A DNA stretch of 64,000 nucleotides. It comes from Winogradskyella costae (lineage in GTDB: Bacteria; Bacteroidota; Bacteroidia; Flavobacteriales; Flavobacteriaceae). A program made the position numbers and the translations under genes. Of this stretch, positions 41,184-51,229 are shown piece after piece. Location of the stretch: contig NZ_JABFDK010000003.1 of assembly GCF_013403865.1 (NCBI RefSeq), forward strand, positions 1 through 64,000. Reading direction: 5' to 3'. How positions within the stretch are numbered: the stretch's first letter is position 1; each line of letters begins with the position of its first letter. The notes under the pieces are model-generated. The model did no database searches. It was not told the origin of the DNA and saw nothing but the letters and a program-made list of their open reading frames with translations.

Positions 41184-42419
41184 TTATAATACTTGCCCAT
41201 TAATAATGACTTGCTCAACGGGGTTATGAGCAAATGCATATGGTATTTCACTATAATGATTCATTGGTCTTGTAATAATGAGGTTGGCTTTTTTGCCACG
41301 AGTTATACTCCCATACATATTACTTATTCCCATAGCATACGCACCGTTCACTGTTGCTGCGTTTATAGCTTCCTCTGGTGTTAATTTTAACTTTACACAA
41401 GCGGCACTTACAACAAAGTTCATATTACCACTTGGTGCAGTACCCGGATTGTAATCTGTAGCAATAGCTAGTGGTAAACCTGCATCTATAAGGCGTCTGG
41501 CAGGTGTATAAGGAATACTAATAAAATAAGAGCAACCTGGCAATGCTACAGGGATAGTATCACTTCCTTTTAAAGCTTCAATATCCTTATCGCTTAATTC
41601 TTCAATATGATCTACAGATAACGCATTGTATTTTACTCCGAGCGCAATACCACCAAGAATGGTGAATTGATTGACATGAATTTTTGGTCTCAAATTGAAT
41701 TTTTTACCAGCGTCTAATATAGCTTCTGTGTCTTTTATACTAAAATAACCTTCTTCGCAGAACACATCGACGTAATTAGTGATGTTTAGCGCTGCTGCTT
41801 TCGGAATTAAGTCTTCTGTAATATAGCTTATATAAGCGTCCTTTTTTGTTTTGAATTCTTCAGGAATAGCATGAGCCGCCAATAATGTAGGGATGATAAT
41901 AGCTAAACTTTCTTGCTTTAAACGTTTTATAACCCGAAGCATTTTTAACTCAGCCTCAACCGTTAAGCCATAGCCTGTTTTTATTTCGACAGCTCCGGTT
42001 CCCATAGCGATAAGTTCGTTTAATCGCTTTAGGGATTGTTCAAATAATTCATCTTCCGAGGTGTTTTGAAGCGTTTTCGCAGAATTCAGAATCCCTCCAC
42101 CTTTTTTTGCTATTTCAGCATAAGATAAGCCATTTATTCTATCAACAAATTCTGAAGTTCTATCTCCAGCATAAACGATATGGGTATGAGAGTCACACCA
42201 TGATGGTAAAACTAATTTACCGGTAGCATCAATAATCGTTTCGGCATCAAAGCCTTCGCAGTCACTCATGTCACCAAATTCTATTATCGTATCATTCTCT
42301 ATATAGAGGTAAGCATTTTCTATAACAGGTAATTTTTTCATGTCACTACCTTTAATAATGGTGGTATTATAATCGTGAACTTGAATCAATTGTTTTATGT
42401 TGGTAATGAGTAGAGACAT
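41184..42419 (-). CDS. hutI: Imidazolonepropionase
   Basis: 411 residues from the ATG of MSLLITNIKQLIQ; a start 14 codons upstream overlaps a repeat-like stem and is unlikely. Amidohydrolase features: metal-binding DSHTHIVYAGDR, EIKTGYGL, ATDYNPGTAPSG and a C-terminal KANLIITRPM. It opens the imidazolone ring to give N-formimidoyl-glutamate, the third step of histidine degradation. hutG is nearby; hutH and hutU are not in the window. Cytoplasmic. Confidence 0.9.
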   Translation of the reverse strand: MSLLITNIKQLIQVHDYNTTIIKGSDMKKLPVIENAYLYIENDTIIEFGDMSDCEGFDAETIIDATGKLVLPSWCDSHTHIVYAGDRTSEFVDRINGLSYAEIAKKGGGILNSAKTLQNTSEDELFEQSLKRLNELIAMGTGAVEIKTGYGLTVEAELKMLRVIKRLKQESLAIIIPTLLAAHAIPEEFKTKKDAYISYITEDLIPKAAALNITNYVDVFCEEGYFSIKDTEAILDAGKKFNLRPKIHVNQFTILGGIALGVKYNALSVDHIEELSDKDIEALKGSDTIPVALPGCSYFISIPYTPARRLIDAGLPLAIATDYNPGTAPSGNMNFVVSAACVKLKLTPEEAINAATVNGAYAMGISNMYGSITRGKKANLIITRPMNHYSEIPYAFAHNPVEQVIINGQVL

Positions 42420-42464
42420 ATGAATTAGTGTTTTTGTAAAGATTGCTATTTTTTTGAACAAAAA

Positions 42465-42494
42465 AAAACGCTAGTATAAATATACAAGCGTTTT
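42465..42494 (-). terminator. Terminator for the FG-GAP protein gene
   Basis: Stem AAAACGCTAGTATA paired with TATACAAGCGTTTT (one mismatch), with an A-run on the left giving U on the minus-strand transcript, 23 bp from the stop at 42517. Confidence 0.75.
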
Positions 42495-42516
42495 AGATAT
42501 TTAAAAAAGGATTTCT

Positions 42517-43911
42517 TTATTCTTTTATGAATTTTGAAGTCACTTGGTTATTAATTTTAAGCGTATAAATACCCGATTCTAATTCTGACACATTAAGCGT
42601 TTGTCCATTGATTAAGTCTTTAACGAGTACTTGTTTTCCTAATATATCGAAAACAGAAACATTACTATTAGTCGTAAGTCCTTTAAAAGTTAAGAAATCC
42701 TTTGTAGGGTTAGGGTAGATCGTTAAATTCTGAAATTGAGCATCTGATATACTTAGTACAATTTTCTCATTTTCAAAATAATTTAAGGCATCTTGATTAT
42801 ATGCAGAAGTTGCGATATCTAAGTCACCATCGTTGTCGTAATCTTCGATGGCAAGCACGAAAGCTTGGCTTTGAGTATCGTCTATAATGTCTTCTGCATC
42901 AAAGCTACCTGAACCATTATTTTTGAACCATACGAGGTCATTCCCAGCGCCAGATGCACCATTACCTAGGACGATATCATTTAAGCCATCATTATCTAAG
43001 TCTCTAAATTGCGCCATCGCAGGGTTATTGAGTGTGGTTGTAAAAGTAGTTTCAGTAAAACCAGAACCGTTGTCTTCATACCAATATAAGTTTCCAGTTG
43101 GTCCACTTCCATAAGAAACTTCAGTCGCTAAAATATCTAAATCTGTATCACCATCAATATCCTCAAAACTCACATGGAAAATACCTGCTTTTCCGCTTGC
43201 TATAGTTGTGGGATCTTTAGTAAATGAAACCGTACCATCTTCAATTAAATTATTTCTAAATATTTCGATGACGTCACCGCCATAGATGGCTGTTCCCACT
43301 ACAACATCTAAATCGCCATCACCATCAATATCTTCCATATCCATAGCCCCTGGGTTTACTAAAGTGTCGTCAATTTTGTTGGTATCTAAAGTAAAGGCAC
43401 CCATACCATCATTTGAAAACCAAAGGACTTCGTTGTTATTGTAAGCCGTTATAGCGATATCTATAAATGTATCATTATTGATATCTCCAATAGAGAATCC
43501 AGAAGCTCCAGCAACAGCATTTGAAATTATATTTTCTGTTACAAAGTTTCCACTTCCATCATTTGGGTACCACGCAACGCTATCATTCGAATATCCAGAT
43601 GCCACAACGTCTAAAAAACCATCCCCATTTAAATCTGCAAGTTTAGTAAAAACGATGCCTTCTAATGTGGTTGTTATTAAAGGCTGAATTGTGAATGTGT
43701 TATCACCATTGTTTTTATACCATTCAATAGTATTTCCTAGATATGTACCAATAATAATATCAGGGAATACATCTCCGTCAATTAAACCAGATGTCATAGT
43801 GTAAGGAGCATCTCCGGTACTTGAATTAATCGTTTCCTTAGGTAGAAAAGAGGTTTGCGCTATAGCGAAATAACTTAGCATCGCAAAGCCAAAGAGTAAT
43901 TTATGCTTCAT
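42517..43911 (-). CDS. Secreted FG-GAP/VCBS repeat protein with T9SS sorting domain
   Basis: 464 residues: signal peptide (MLSYFAIAQ), then about seven FG-GAP-type repeats with calcium-loop consensus (FTKLADLNGDGFLDVVASGY, FSIGDINNDTFIDIAITAYN, MEDIDGDGDLDVVVGTAIYG, FEDIDGDTDLDILATEVSYG) forming a beta-propeller. The C-terminal 75 residues, YPNPTKDFLTFKGL to LESGIYTLKINNQVTSKFIK, are a type A sorting domain for export by the type IX system. A surface protein, perhaps for adhesion or polymer binding. Confidence 0.88.
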   Translation of the reverse strand: MKHKLLFGFAMLSYFAIAQTSFLPKETINSSTGDAPYTMTSGLIDGDVFPDIIIGTYLGNTIEWYKNNGDNTFTIQPLITTTLEGIVFTKLADLNGDGFLDVVASGYSNDSVAWYPNDGSGNFVTENIISNAVAGASGFSIGDINNDTFIDIAITAYNNNEVLWFSNDGMGAFTLDTNKIDDTLVNPGAMDMEDIDGDGDLDVVVGTAIYGGDVIEIFRNNLIEDGTVSFTKDPTTIASGKAGIFHVSFEDIDGDTDLDILATEVSYGSGPTGNLYWYEDNGSGFTETTFTTTLNNPAMAQFRDLDNDGLNDIVLGNGASGAGNDLVWFKNNGSGSFDAEDIIDDTQSQAFVLAIEDYDNDGDLDIATSAYNQDALNYFENEKIVLSISDAQFQNLTIYPNPTKDFLTFKGLTTNSNVSVFDILGKQVLVKDLINGQTLNVSELESGIYTLKINNQVTSKFIKE

Positions 43912-43943
43912 AATAATTATAGTTTTGAAATGCTAATATACTA

Positions 43944-43977
43944 AAAAATCGATGAAATACGTATTTCATCGATTTTA
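43944..43977 (-). terminator. Terminator after fumC
   Basis: Perfect long palindrome AAAAATCGATGAAATAC with GTATTTCATCGATTTTT-like partner, 16 bp beyond the fumC stop on the minus strand. Confidence 0.8.
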
Positions 43978-43992
43978 TTAGCCTTTTTATCG

Positions 43993-45390
43993 TTATTTTA
44001 AAGTCCCAACCATGTTTTCTGGTTTTACCCATTCGTCATAGTCTTCAGCAGAAACATAACCTAGATTTACGGCTTCTTCTTTTAAAGTCGTTCCGTTTTT
44101 ATGTGCTGTATTTGCTATTTCAGCGGCTTTATAATAACCGATTTTTGTGTTTAATGCTGTTACTAACATCAATGAGTTGTTTAATAACTCTTTAATCACT
44201 TGATGATTTGGCTCAATGCCACTTGCACAATGTTCTTCAAAACTGACACAGGCATCTCCAATTAATTGTGCTGACTGTAAAATGTTTGCAGCCATCATTG
44301 GTTTAAATACATTAAGTTCATAATGGCCTTGCGTGCCTCCAACAGCAATAGCAACATCATTACCCATAACTTGTGCACAAACCATAGTTAAAGCTTCACA
44401 TTGTGTTGGGTTAACTTTACCCGGCATAATTGAACTTCCTGGTTCGTTTGCAGGAATTATAATTTCTCCAATACCAGAGCGAGGCCCAGAAGCCATCATT
44501 CTAATATCATTAGCTATTTTGTTCAAAGAAACCGCTAATAATTTTAAAGCACCATGTGTTTCTACGATAGCATCGTGAGCAGCTAAAGCTTCAAATTTAT
44601 TTTCAGCAGTTACAAATGGTAAACCTGTAAACTCAGCAATGTATTTAGCTACTAAAACATCGTAACCTTCTGGTGTGTTTAAACCTGTTCCTACAGCTGT
44701 ACCACCTAAAGCTAATTCACTTAAGTGCGCTAAGGTGTGCTCTAAGGCTTTTAACCCATGATCTAATTGCGATACATAACCAGAAAATTCCTGACCTAAA
44801 GTTAACGGAGTTGCATCCATTAAATGTGTTCGACCAATTTTTACAACCGTTTTAAATTCTAATGATTTTTTATGTAACGTGTTTCGTAATTGAATAACTC
44901 CAGGAATCGTAGTTTCTACAACCTTTTTATAAGCTGCAATGTGCATTCCGGTTGGGAATGTATCGTTAGATGATTGCGACTTATTTACATCGTCATTTGG
45001 TTGAATTGTTTTTTCTCCTTCACCAATAACCTGACCCGCGATTTGATGAGCTCTGTTAGCAACAACCTCATTAACATTCATGTTACTTTGTGTACCAGAA
45101 CCTGTTTGCCATATAACTAATGGAAACTGATCATTGTGCTTGCCTTCTAAAATTTCATCGCATACTTGTGCAATTAAATCACGCTTTTCCTTAGATAAAA
45201 CGTCGAGCTCACAATTAGTATAAGCAGCGGCTTTTTTTAAATAGGCAAAACCATATACAATTTCTAAGGGCATAGATGCAGAAGCACCAATTTTAAAGTT
45301 GTTACGAGAACGTTCTGTTTGCGCTCCCCAAAGTTTGTCGGCAGGTACTTTAACCTCGCCCATTGTGTCTTTTTCAATTCGGAAATTCAT
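43993..45390 (-). CDS. fumC: Fumarate hydratase, class II
   Basis: 465 residues, normal size. Signature [16 protein letters not shown], the substrate loop [27 protein letters not shown] and [18 protein letters not shown]. It converts fumarate to malate in the TCA cycle and, unlike class I, needs no iron-sulfur centre. It is a stand-alone gene with a -7 box upstream. Confidence 0.95.
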   Translation of the reverse strand: MNFRIEKDTMGEVKVPADKLWGAQTERSRNNFKIGASASMPLEIVYGFAYLKKAAAYTNCELDVLSKEKRDLIAQVCDEILEGKHNDQFPLVIWQTGSGTQSNMNVNEVVANRAHQIAGQVIGEGEKTIQPNDDVNKSQSSNDTFPTGMHIAAYKKVVETTIPGVIQLRNTLHKKSLEFKTVVKIGRTHLMDATPLTLGQEFSGYVSQLDHGLKALEHTLAHLSELALGGTAVGTGLNTPEGYDVLVAKYIAEFTGLPFVTAENKFEALAAHDAIVETHGALKLLAVSLNKIANDIRMMASGPRSGIGEIIIPANEPGSSIMPGKVNPTQCEALTMVCAQVMGNDVAIAVGGTQGHYELNVFKPMMAANILQSAQLIGDACVSFEEHCASGIEPNHQVIKELLNNSLMLVTALNTKIGYYKAAEIANTAHKNGTTLKEEAVNLGYVSAEDYDEWVKPENMVGTLK

Positions 45391-45412
45391 GTGTATTGTA
45401 TTTATTGCTTTA

Positions 45413-45420
45413 CAAAATTA
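45413..45420 (-). promoter_or_regulatory. -7 box for fumC
   Basis: On the minus strand TAATTTTG fits TAnnTTTG, 22 bp before the ATG. The -33 box is not clear. Confidence 0.45.
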
Positions 45421-45824
45421 AAGTTTTTGAAAGTTTAATTAGATATAATGTTTAGTTTTATTTGAACAGCTTTTAAGTCAAATAGTTAATAAGTTTAATA
45501 TATAAATGGTAATTGTTTTTTTAATTCGATTGTAAGGAATTTGTGTTACCCTAAATCCTCATTGCGGATTCAAATAAAACTCCATATGGATGAATTATAT
45601 TCAAATCAATTAGTGTTCTATAAGACGGGTAAGTTGACTGTTGATTTTGACCGTTATGGCTTCAAACTTACATTAAAAATGAATAGTTTTTAGCCGAAAA
45701 ATAAGTGTTACATAAGCACGATAAAATGTAATTATAAATAGAACTTCAATGCGCAAAGTTGACCATTCAGTTTTTTAAAACTATTTTAGCTTAGTCTTTT
45801 TATACGAAAAGACGTCCAAATCAA
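45421..45824. other. Intergenic region between fumC and the DUF2339 gene
   Basis: About 400 bp between divergent genes. It contains a possible 35-codon plus-strand frame at 45586-45693 (MDELYSNQLVFYKTGKLTVD then FDRYGFKLTLKMNSF), which has protein-like composition and may be a decayed gene fragment, but no supported gene. The remainder is AT-rich and includes GCGCAAAGTTGA, similar to the repeat after fabV. Confidence 0.35.
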
Positions 45825-45830
45825 TTGTAT

Positions 45831-48224
45831 ATGTCAACAAATCAAGAACTTATTGATAAGTTAATTGAGAAGTTAGAGCTGCTTTTTAAGAAGCAAGCCG
45901 AGTTTTCTTCTGAAATTAATAGTCTTAAAGAGGAATTGTATCACTTAAAATCTGGTTCGATAGAGGAAAAACCAATATCAACGGTAGATGAAATACAGCA
46001 AGACGAATCACCTGTAAAAGACTTAAGAGAAGTTGTGGAAATTATTGCTGAAGCTAGCGACTCTACAGCACAAGAAACGGAGCCTGTTTTAGAGCCCGAA
46101 TATCAAAGTGAACTTGAAGAAGTAGAAGAAAAAACTAGTGATAAAACGCCCAAATCTAAATCGAGTATTGAAAAATTTATTGGTGAAAACCTTCTAAATA
46201 AGATTGGGATTATTATTACTGTTATTGGTGTGGCGATTGGTGCCAAATACTCCATTGAAAACGATTTAATAAGTCCATTAACACGAATTATACTTGGTTA
46301 TGTCATGGCGATTGGCTTATTAGGATTTGGTTTTAAACTCAAAGAGAAATATGAATCCTACAGTGCTGTTTTAGTTAGTGGTTCTATTGTGATTCTGTAT
46401 TTTATCACCTTTTTTGCCTACAGCTTTTATGATTTAATACCTCAGGTTTTTGCGTTTGCACTCATGGTAATTTTTACTTCATTTACAGTGGTGGCTGCCA
46501 TAAGTTATAATAAACAAGTTATAGCACATATTGGTTTAGTTGGGGCTTATGCGGTGCCGTTTTTACTGAGTAATGGTTCTGGGCAAGTAGAAGTACTGTT
46601 TAGCTATATGGTGATAATTAATATCGGTATCTTAGTGCTTTCCTTTAAGAAACATTGGAAATCATTATATTATTCAGCCTTTATATTTACGTGGCTTATT
46701 TTTGGATCATGGTTCTTTTTTGAATATTATGAAGCGGAGCATCTAAGTTTAGCTTTAACTTTTCTAAGTTTATTCTTTATTATTTTTTACATCACATTTT
46801 TGGCCTATAAGATGCTTAAAAGAGAGATTTTTAAGGGAAGCGATGTTGTATTGTTACTTCTTAATTCGTTTTTGTTTTTTGGATTTGGCTATGCTATTTT
46901 GAGTGATCATGAGACAGGTTCTCAGCTTCTAGGACTATTTACTCTTGGTAATGCTGTTATCCATTTTATAGTTAGTGTTCTTTTTTATAAGATGAAATTA
47001 GGGAACAAAAACTTGTTCTACTTAGCTTCAGCAATGGTCTTAGTGTTTATTACGATTACAATTCCGGTACAGTTAGATGGTAATTGGGTGACGCTTTTAT
47101 GGGTAAGTGAAGCTGCTTTATTATTTTGGTTGGGACGAACAAAAGGGATTACGGTTTATGAGAAATTATCGTATCCATTGATGGTGTTGGCATTTGTGAG
47201 TCTTCTAGAAGATTGGTCTGATGGTTATAGTTTATACTACACTATTGATGCAGATAATAAAGTAAGTTCAATTTTTAATATTTACTTTTTAACTTCAATG
47301 TTGTTTGTTGCTGCATTTGGCGTTATCGTTTGGCTTTCTAGGAAAGAAGATTATGTCTCAGCTTTAAAGGCTAATTCTATTTGGAATCGTTTATTCACTT
47401 ATATCATACCTGCAATTTTATTATTTACTGCTTATTATGCATTTAGATTAGAAATTGAAATGTATTGGGATCAGATATTTTATAGTTCTCGATTGGTAAT
47501 TCCTACAGAAGATAATTATGATGAAACGTTTAGTAATTATGATTTATTAGACTTTAAAATTATTTGGATTCTGAACTATTCTTTACTGTTTACAACCGTA
47601 TTATCTATGATTAATTTCAAGATTATAAAAAATAAACTATTCGAGAAAGTTGCTTTAGCATTAACGGTTATGAGCATTTTTGTGTTCTTAACACAAGGTT
47701 TACTTATTATTAGTGAATTAAGAGAAAGCTATTTAAATCCGTCAGAATATTTTGCAGAAAACAGTTTTCATTTATGGATTCGCTATGTGTCTTTTCTATT
47801 CTTAGCAGGCGCTTTATATACGTGTTATAAATTTGTTAAACGCGAAGATATTGCCAAAGGCTATAATATAGCTTATGATATTATTCTTCATGTTTCCATT
47901 GTTTGGGTATTGAGCAGCGAGCTTATTCATTGGATGGATATGTCTGAATCTACCCAATCTTATAAACTCGGATTAAGCATTCTTTGGGGAGTGTACTCGT
48001 TCTTATTAATTACTTTTGGGATCTGGAAAAATAAAGTCTATTTACGAATTGGAGGTATGGCTTTCTTTGCAATTACCTTAGTAAAGCTATTCTTTTACGA
48101 TATTGTGCATCTAAATACCATTTCAAAAACTATAGTATTTGTGTCGCTTGGTGTCCTACTTTTAATCATTTCGTTTTTATACAATAAATACAAAAATCAA
48201 ATTTCAGATGACGTTAACAATTAG
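45831..48224 (+). CDS. DUF2339 multi-spanning membrane protein
   Basis: About 797 residues from MSTNQELIDKL; an ATG two codons upstream is also possible. The N-terminal 110 residues are a coiled coil (KLELLFKKQAEFSSEINSLK) and an acidic linker. From SSIEKFIGENLLNKIGIIIT onward there are more than 20 membrane helices, the DUF2339 pattern including SVLVSGSIVILYFITFFAYS and WVTLLWVSEAALLFWLGRTK. The function is unknown; an envelope role is suspected. It overlaps the next gene by 17 bp, and the DUF2339-DUF3999 pairing is conserved in many bacteria. Confidence 0.85.
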   Translation: MSTNQELIDKLIEKLELLFKKQAEFSSEINSLKEELYHLKSGSIEEKPISTVDEIQQDESPVKDLREVVEIIAEASDSTAQETEPVLEPEYQSELEEVEEKTSDKTPKSKSSIEKFIGENLLNKIGIIITVIGVAIGAKYSIENDLISPLTRIILGYVMAIGLLGFGFKLKEKYESYSAVLVSGSIVILYFITFFAYSFYDLIPQVFAFALMVIFTSFTVVAAISYNKQVIAHIGLVGAYAVPFLLSNGSGQVEVLFSYMVIINIGILVLSFKKHWKSLYYSAFIFTWLIFGSWFFFEYYEAEHLSLALTFLSLFFIIFYITFLAYKMLKREIFKGSDVVLLLLNSFLFFGFGYAILSDHETGSQLLGLFTLGNAVIHFIVSVLFYKMKLGNKNLFYLASAMVLVFITITIPVQLDGNWVTLLWVSEAALLFWLGRTKGITVYEKLSYPLMVLAFVSLLEDWSDGYSLYYTIDADNKVSSIFNIYFLTSMLFVAAFGVIVWLSRKEDYVSALKANSIWNRLFTYIIPAILLFTAYYAFRLEIEMYWDQIFYSSRLVIPTEDNYDETFSNYDLLDFKIIWILNYSLLFTTVLSMINFKIIKNKLFEKVALALTVMSIFVFLTQGLLIISELRESYLNPSEYFAENSFHLWIRYVSFLFLAGALYTCYKFVKREDIAKGYNIAYDIILHVSIVWVLSSELIHWMDMSESTQSYKLGLSILWGVYSFLLITFGIWKNKVYLRIGGMAFFAITLVKLFFYDIVHLNTISKTIVFVSLGVLLLIISFLYNKYKNQISDDVNN

Positions 48225-49437
48225 GTTATTTATAGGTTTTCTTATCGGATGTACCTCATTTTGTGCTGCGCAAATAGAAACTCATAATTATAAAAGAGCA
48301 TTAAATGACGTGAATGATGAGTGGCATAAAATTGCTCTGCCAGAGGCTGTATTCGGAAAAGTAAATTCGGATTTATCAGATCTTAGAATTTATGGAATAA
48401 CAAAAAAGGATACCATTGAAGCTCCGTATTTATTAAAAGTGCTTTCTGAAAAAGTGGTTAGTAAAACCATTTCATTTGATATCATTAATAAAACAAAAGG
48501 ATCTAATGGTTATTATTTTACATTCCAGTTAAATTCTGAGGACATTATAAATCAGATTGATTTAAATTTTAAAGAGCAAAATTTTGATTGGAGAATAGAA
48601 TTGCAAGGCAGCCAAAATCAACAAGAATGGTTTACAATTCTTGACGATTATAGGATTATGGCCATTAAAAATGAAACGACTGATTTTAAGTTTACCAAGC
48701 TAGATTTTCCGGATGCTAAATACCGTTTTTTTAGACTTTTAGTGAAACAAAAAGATCAGCCAGAACTACAATCAGCACAACTTTTTAAATACGAAATTAC
48801 CGACGGTAGCTTTGTAAATCATCCTATTAAGAATACTGTGACTACAGAGAATAAGCAGCAAAAAGAGACCACTATTAGTTTAGATTTAAAACAATCGGTA
48901 TCCATAAGTCAATTACATATTAACGTTGGTAATACGTTTGATTATTATAGACCTTTAAAAATTGAATATAAAAGCGATAGTATAAAAACTGAAAAAGGGT
49001 GGAGGTATAGTTACAGAACCATTAAAAATGCCACCTTAAACTCGCTTGAAACTAATCATTTTAAATTTTCAAACACAATAGCGAATCATTTAAAAATAAC
49101 AATTTATAATGGGGATAATCAGCCATTAACGCTAAAAGATATTTCTGTAAAAGGTTACGAGCACCAACTAGTGGGACGGTTTACGGAGCAGGCCGAGTAT
49201 GTACTAGCGTATGGTAAGTCCTCAGCGAGAACTCCAAATTATGACATTGCAAAGTTTAAAACTAAAATACCTAAAGGATTAAAAGCTTTAAATATAGGGG
49301 AGGAGCAAGTTATAGTAAAGCAAACACAAGCCAAGGTAAAACCACTATTTGAAAACAGTTATTGGCTTTGGGCTGTTATAATTGTTGTGATTCTGGTTCT
49401 TGGAGGCTTTACATTGAAGATGCTAAAGAAGAGCTAG
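48208..49437 (+). CDS. DUF3999-family periplasmic protein
   Basis: 409 residues: signal peptide at 1-21 (FLIGCTSFCAAQ), a beta-rich periplasmic part (DLRIYGITKKDTIEAPYLLK, RFFRLLVKQKDQPELQSAQL, LKIEYKSDSIKTEKGWRYSY), and one C-terminal membrane helix (WLWAVIIVVILVLGGFTLKM). This domain order and the position behind a DUF2339 gene identify DUF3999. It probably binds carbohydrate or partner protein at the outer face of the inner membrane and forms a complex with the upstream product. Confidence 0.8.
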   Translation: MTLTIRLFIGFLIGCTSFCAAQIETHNYKRALNDVNDEWHKIALPEAVFGKVNSDLSDLRIYGITKKDTIEAPYLLKVLSEKVVSKTISFDIINKTKGSNGYYFTFQLNSEDIINQIDLNFKEQNFDWRIELQGSQNQQEWFTILDDYRIMAIKNETTDFKFTKLDFPDAKYRFFRLLVKQKDQPELQSAQLFKYEITDGSFVNHPIKNTVTTENKQQKETTISLDLKQSVSISQLHINVGNTFDYYRPLKIEYKSDSIKTEKGWRYSYRTIKNATLNSLETNHFKFSNTIANHLKITIYNGDNQPLTLKDISVKGYEHQLVGRFTEQAEYVLAYGKSSARTPNYDIAKFKTKIPKGLKALNIGEEQVIVKQTQAKVKPLFENSYWLWAVIIVVILVLGGFTLKMLKKS

Positions 49438-49447
49438 CCTTTCAATA

Positions 49448-50122
49448 TTATCCTAAAATCTTCCCATCAACCATAGTCAATTTACGGTCCGCCATTTCAG
49501 CTAATTCATGGTTGTGAGTTACGATGACGAAGGTTTGATTCATTTCATCCCTAAGTTTGAAGAATAAATTATGAAGCTGATCTGCAGATTCGCTATCCAA
49601 ATTTCCAGATGGTTCATCAGCAAAAATGATATTCGGATTGTTTATTAAGGCTCTAGCAACAGCCACTCGTTGTTGTTCTCCTCCAGACATACTATTAGGT
49701 TTGTGATGGATACGATTTTTTAAACCTAAATAATCTAACAGTTCTATAGCGCGCTTTTCGGCATCAGCTTTTGATGTATTATTAATAAATGCAGGTATAC
49801 AAACATTCTCTAAGGCTGTAAATTCTGGTAACAACTGATGAAATTGAAAAATAAAACCAATATTCTTATTTCTGAACCTAGCTAAATCTTTATCATTTAA
49901 AGTTTTAATAGATTGGTCGTTTATAATCAGTTCAGTGTCTGACTTATAATCGGGTTTGTCTAAAGTTCCTAAAATTTGAAGCAGCGTAGTTTTACCAGCA
50001 CCAGAAGCGCCAACAATAGAAATAATTTCACCTTCTAAGATGGTTAAATCAACACCTTTTAAGACATCGAGATCTTTATAGGCTTTCATAATTTGCTTTG
50101 CGGAAATAACGGTTTTACTCAT
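49448..50122 (-). CDS. lolD: ABC transporter ATPase, LolD-like
   Basis: 224 residues. Walker A GASGAGKTTL, Q-loop FIFQFHQLLPEFTALENV, signature MSGGEQQRVAVARAL, Walker B NIIFADEPSGNLD and the switch His in FVIVTHNHELA. The EFTALEN and SGGEQQR pattern and short size fit LolD/MacB-type ATPases that extract lipoproteins or other substrates from the inner membrane. The permease partner is not adjacent; in many Flavobacteriia lolD stands alone. The 3' end nearly touches the converging DUF3999 gene. Confidence 0.85.
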   Translation of the reverse strand: MSKTVISAKQIMKAYKDLDVLKGVDLTILEGEIISIVGASGAGKTTLLQILGTLDKPDYKSDTELIINDQSIKTLNDKDLARFRNKNIGFIFQFHQLLPEFTALENVCIPAFINNTSKADAEKRAIELLDYLGLKNRIHHKPNSMSGGEQQRVAVARALINNPNIIFADEPSGNLDSESADQLHNLFFKLRDEMNQTFVIVTHNHELAEMADRKLTMVDGKILG

Positions 50123-50319
50123 ACGATGTGAAAGTAATACTTAATGCCTAATTCTACAAAACTAAGAATCAGATATATTTTATTTTAAGACAAATGTAAA
50201 ACTTTAAAAGGTGTTAAATATAAAAACGATAACCACACCATAAATCTGTATACTAATATGGCAGCCTATTTTATTTGGAATAGTTATTGCTTTAAATACC
50301 TTAGTAACTAATACATAAC

Positions 50320-50598
50320 ATGAATAAATACAAAAAATTAATATTAGGTCTTATTTTAGACGCTTTGGGCTTGGTCTCATTTATAATACCAGGGATCGGG
50401 GAATTTTCTGATATTGTTTGGGCACCAATTTCGGGTTGGTTAATGACAAAATTATATGTAGGTAAAGCAGGTAAAGTAGCAGGATTCATTTCTTTAGTAG
50501 AAGAAGGATTGCCAGGCTTTGATGTGATACCAACATTTACCTTAATGTGGTTGTACACATACGTGATTAAAAAAGAAACACCAGAAATTAATGCATAA
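50320..50598 (+). CDS. Small conserved membrane protein
   Basis: 92 residues with about two to three membrane helices: ILGLILDALGLVSFIIPGIG (8-27), a central Trp/Gly-rich segment VWAPISGWLMTKLYVGKAG and a C-terminal TFTLMWLYTYVI. The composition and the GIGEFSDIVWAPISGWLM motif are typical of a conserved small family in Flavobacteriia. The function is unknown. The opposite-strand frame over the same bases is a shadow. Confidence 0.65.
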   Translation: MNKYKKLILGLILDALGLVSFIIPGIGEFSDIVWAPISGWLMTKLYVGKAGKVAGFISLVEEGLPGFDVIPTFTLMWLYTYVIKKETPEINA

Positions 50599-50627
50599 AA
50601 AAAGCACTCCATTGGAGTGCTTTTTTT
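50597..50627. terminator. Terminator between converging genes
   Basis: Stem AAAAAAGCACTCC-ATT-GGAGTGCTTTTTT, perfect and symmetric. It overlaps the stop of the small membrane protein gene and serves the lipoprotein gene at 50643 on the other strand. Confidence 0.85.
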
Positions 50628-50642
50628 AATTGAAAATAGTTT

Positions 50643-51215
50643 TTAGTTTACATTATATGTAAACGTTACGTTGGCATCTGTTGCTCCTTCTGCATTTGTA
50701 ATGTCTCCAGTGCTAACACCATCAGCACTTTTTGTTGGTTCATGTCTTAAAGTAACCACTAATATATTACCTGTTGAAGTCGTACCAGAATTAAATGTCG
50801 TTGATAATCCAATAGGATTTCCATCAGCATCTATATCAGTATAAGTAACACTACTATTAGCATTGTTAGTCGTAAATGTATAAAATACTTGGTGATCAAC
50901 CCCTTCTTCTAATACTTCTTCAGTAATATCTTCAGCAGGGTTTTCAAGTTCATTTAAAAACTGAATGTTTCCTGTATATTCTGTGTCCGCTAAAATAGTT
51001 CCTTCCGTAGAAAAATCAGGTGCATCTGGTCCATCTCCATCTAAATCTTGACTTTGAAGCACTACAACATCGCCACTCGCTGATGTTAATTCTAAACGCA
51101 CTGTTGTAATGATTTCTTCTTCGTTTACAGCTTCAGGGGTGTCATCATCAGATGAACAAGATGTTAATGCAGATAAACTTAATACGGTAATAAATAAAAA
51201 TTTAATTGTTTTCAT
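50643..51215 (-). CDS. Lipoprotein partner of the TonB receptor
   Basis: 190 residues. Lipoprotein signal LSLSALTSCSSDDDTPEAVN, with Cys20 and an acidic stretch that may send it to the cell surface. The mature part is two beta-sandwich-like repeats (VRLELTSASGDVVVLQSQDL, DGDGPDAPDFSTEGTILADT). Homologues are commonly encoded directly behind TonB receptors of the ZnuD type in Flavobacteriia and are labelled type 1 periplasmic binding fold proteins. It probably binds the imported substrate or covers the receptor. It is 14 bp after the receptor gene. Confidence 0.65.
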   Translation of the reverse strand: MKTIKFLFITVLSLSALTSCSSDDDTPEAVNEEEIITTVRLELTSASGDVVVLQSQDLDGDGPDAPDFSTEGTILADTEYTGNIQFLNELENPAEDITEEVLEEGVDHQVFYTFTTNNANSSVTYTDIDADGNPIGLSTTFNSGTTSTGNILVVTLRHEPTKSADGVSTGDITNAEGATDANVTFTYNVN

Positions 51216-51229
51216 GTTTTTGATTTTTT

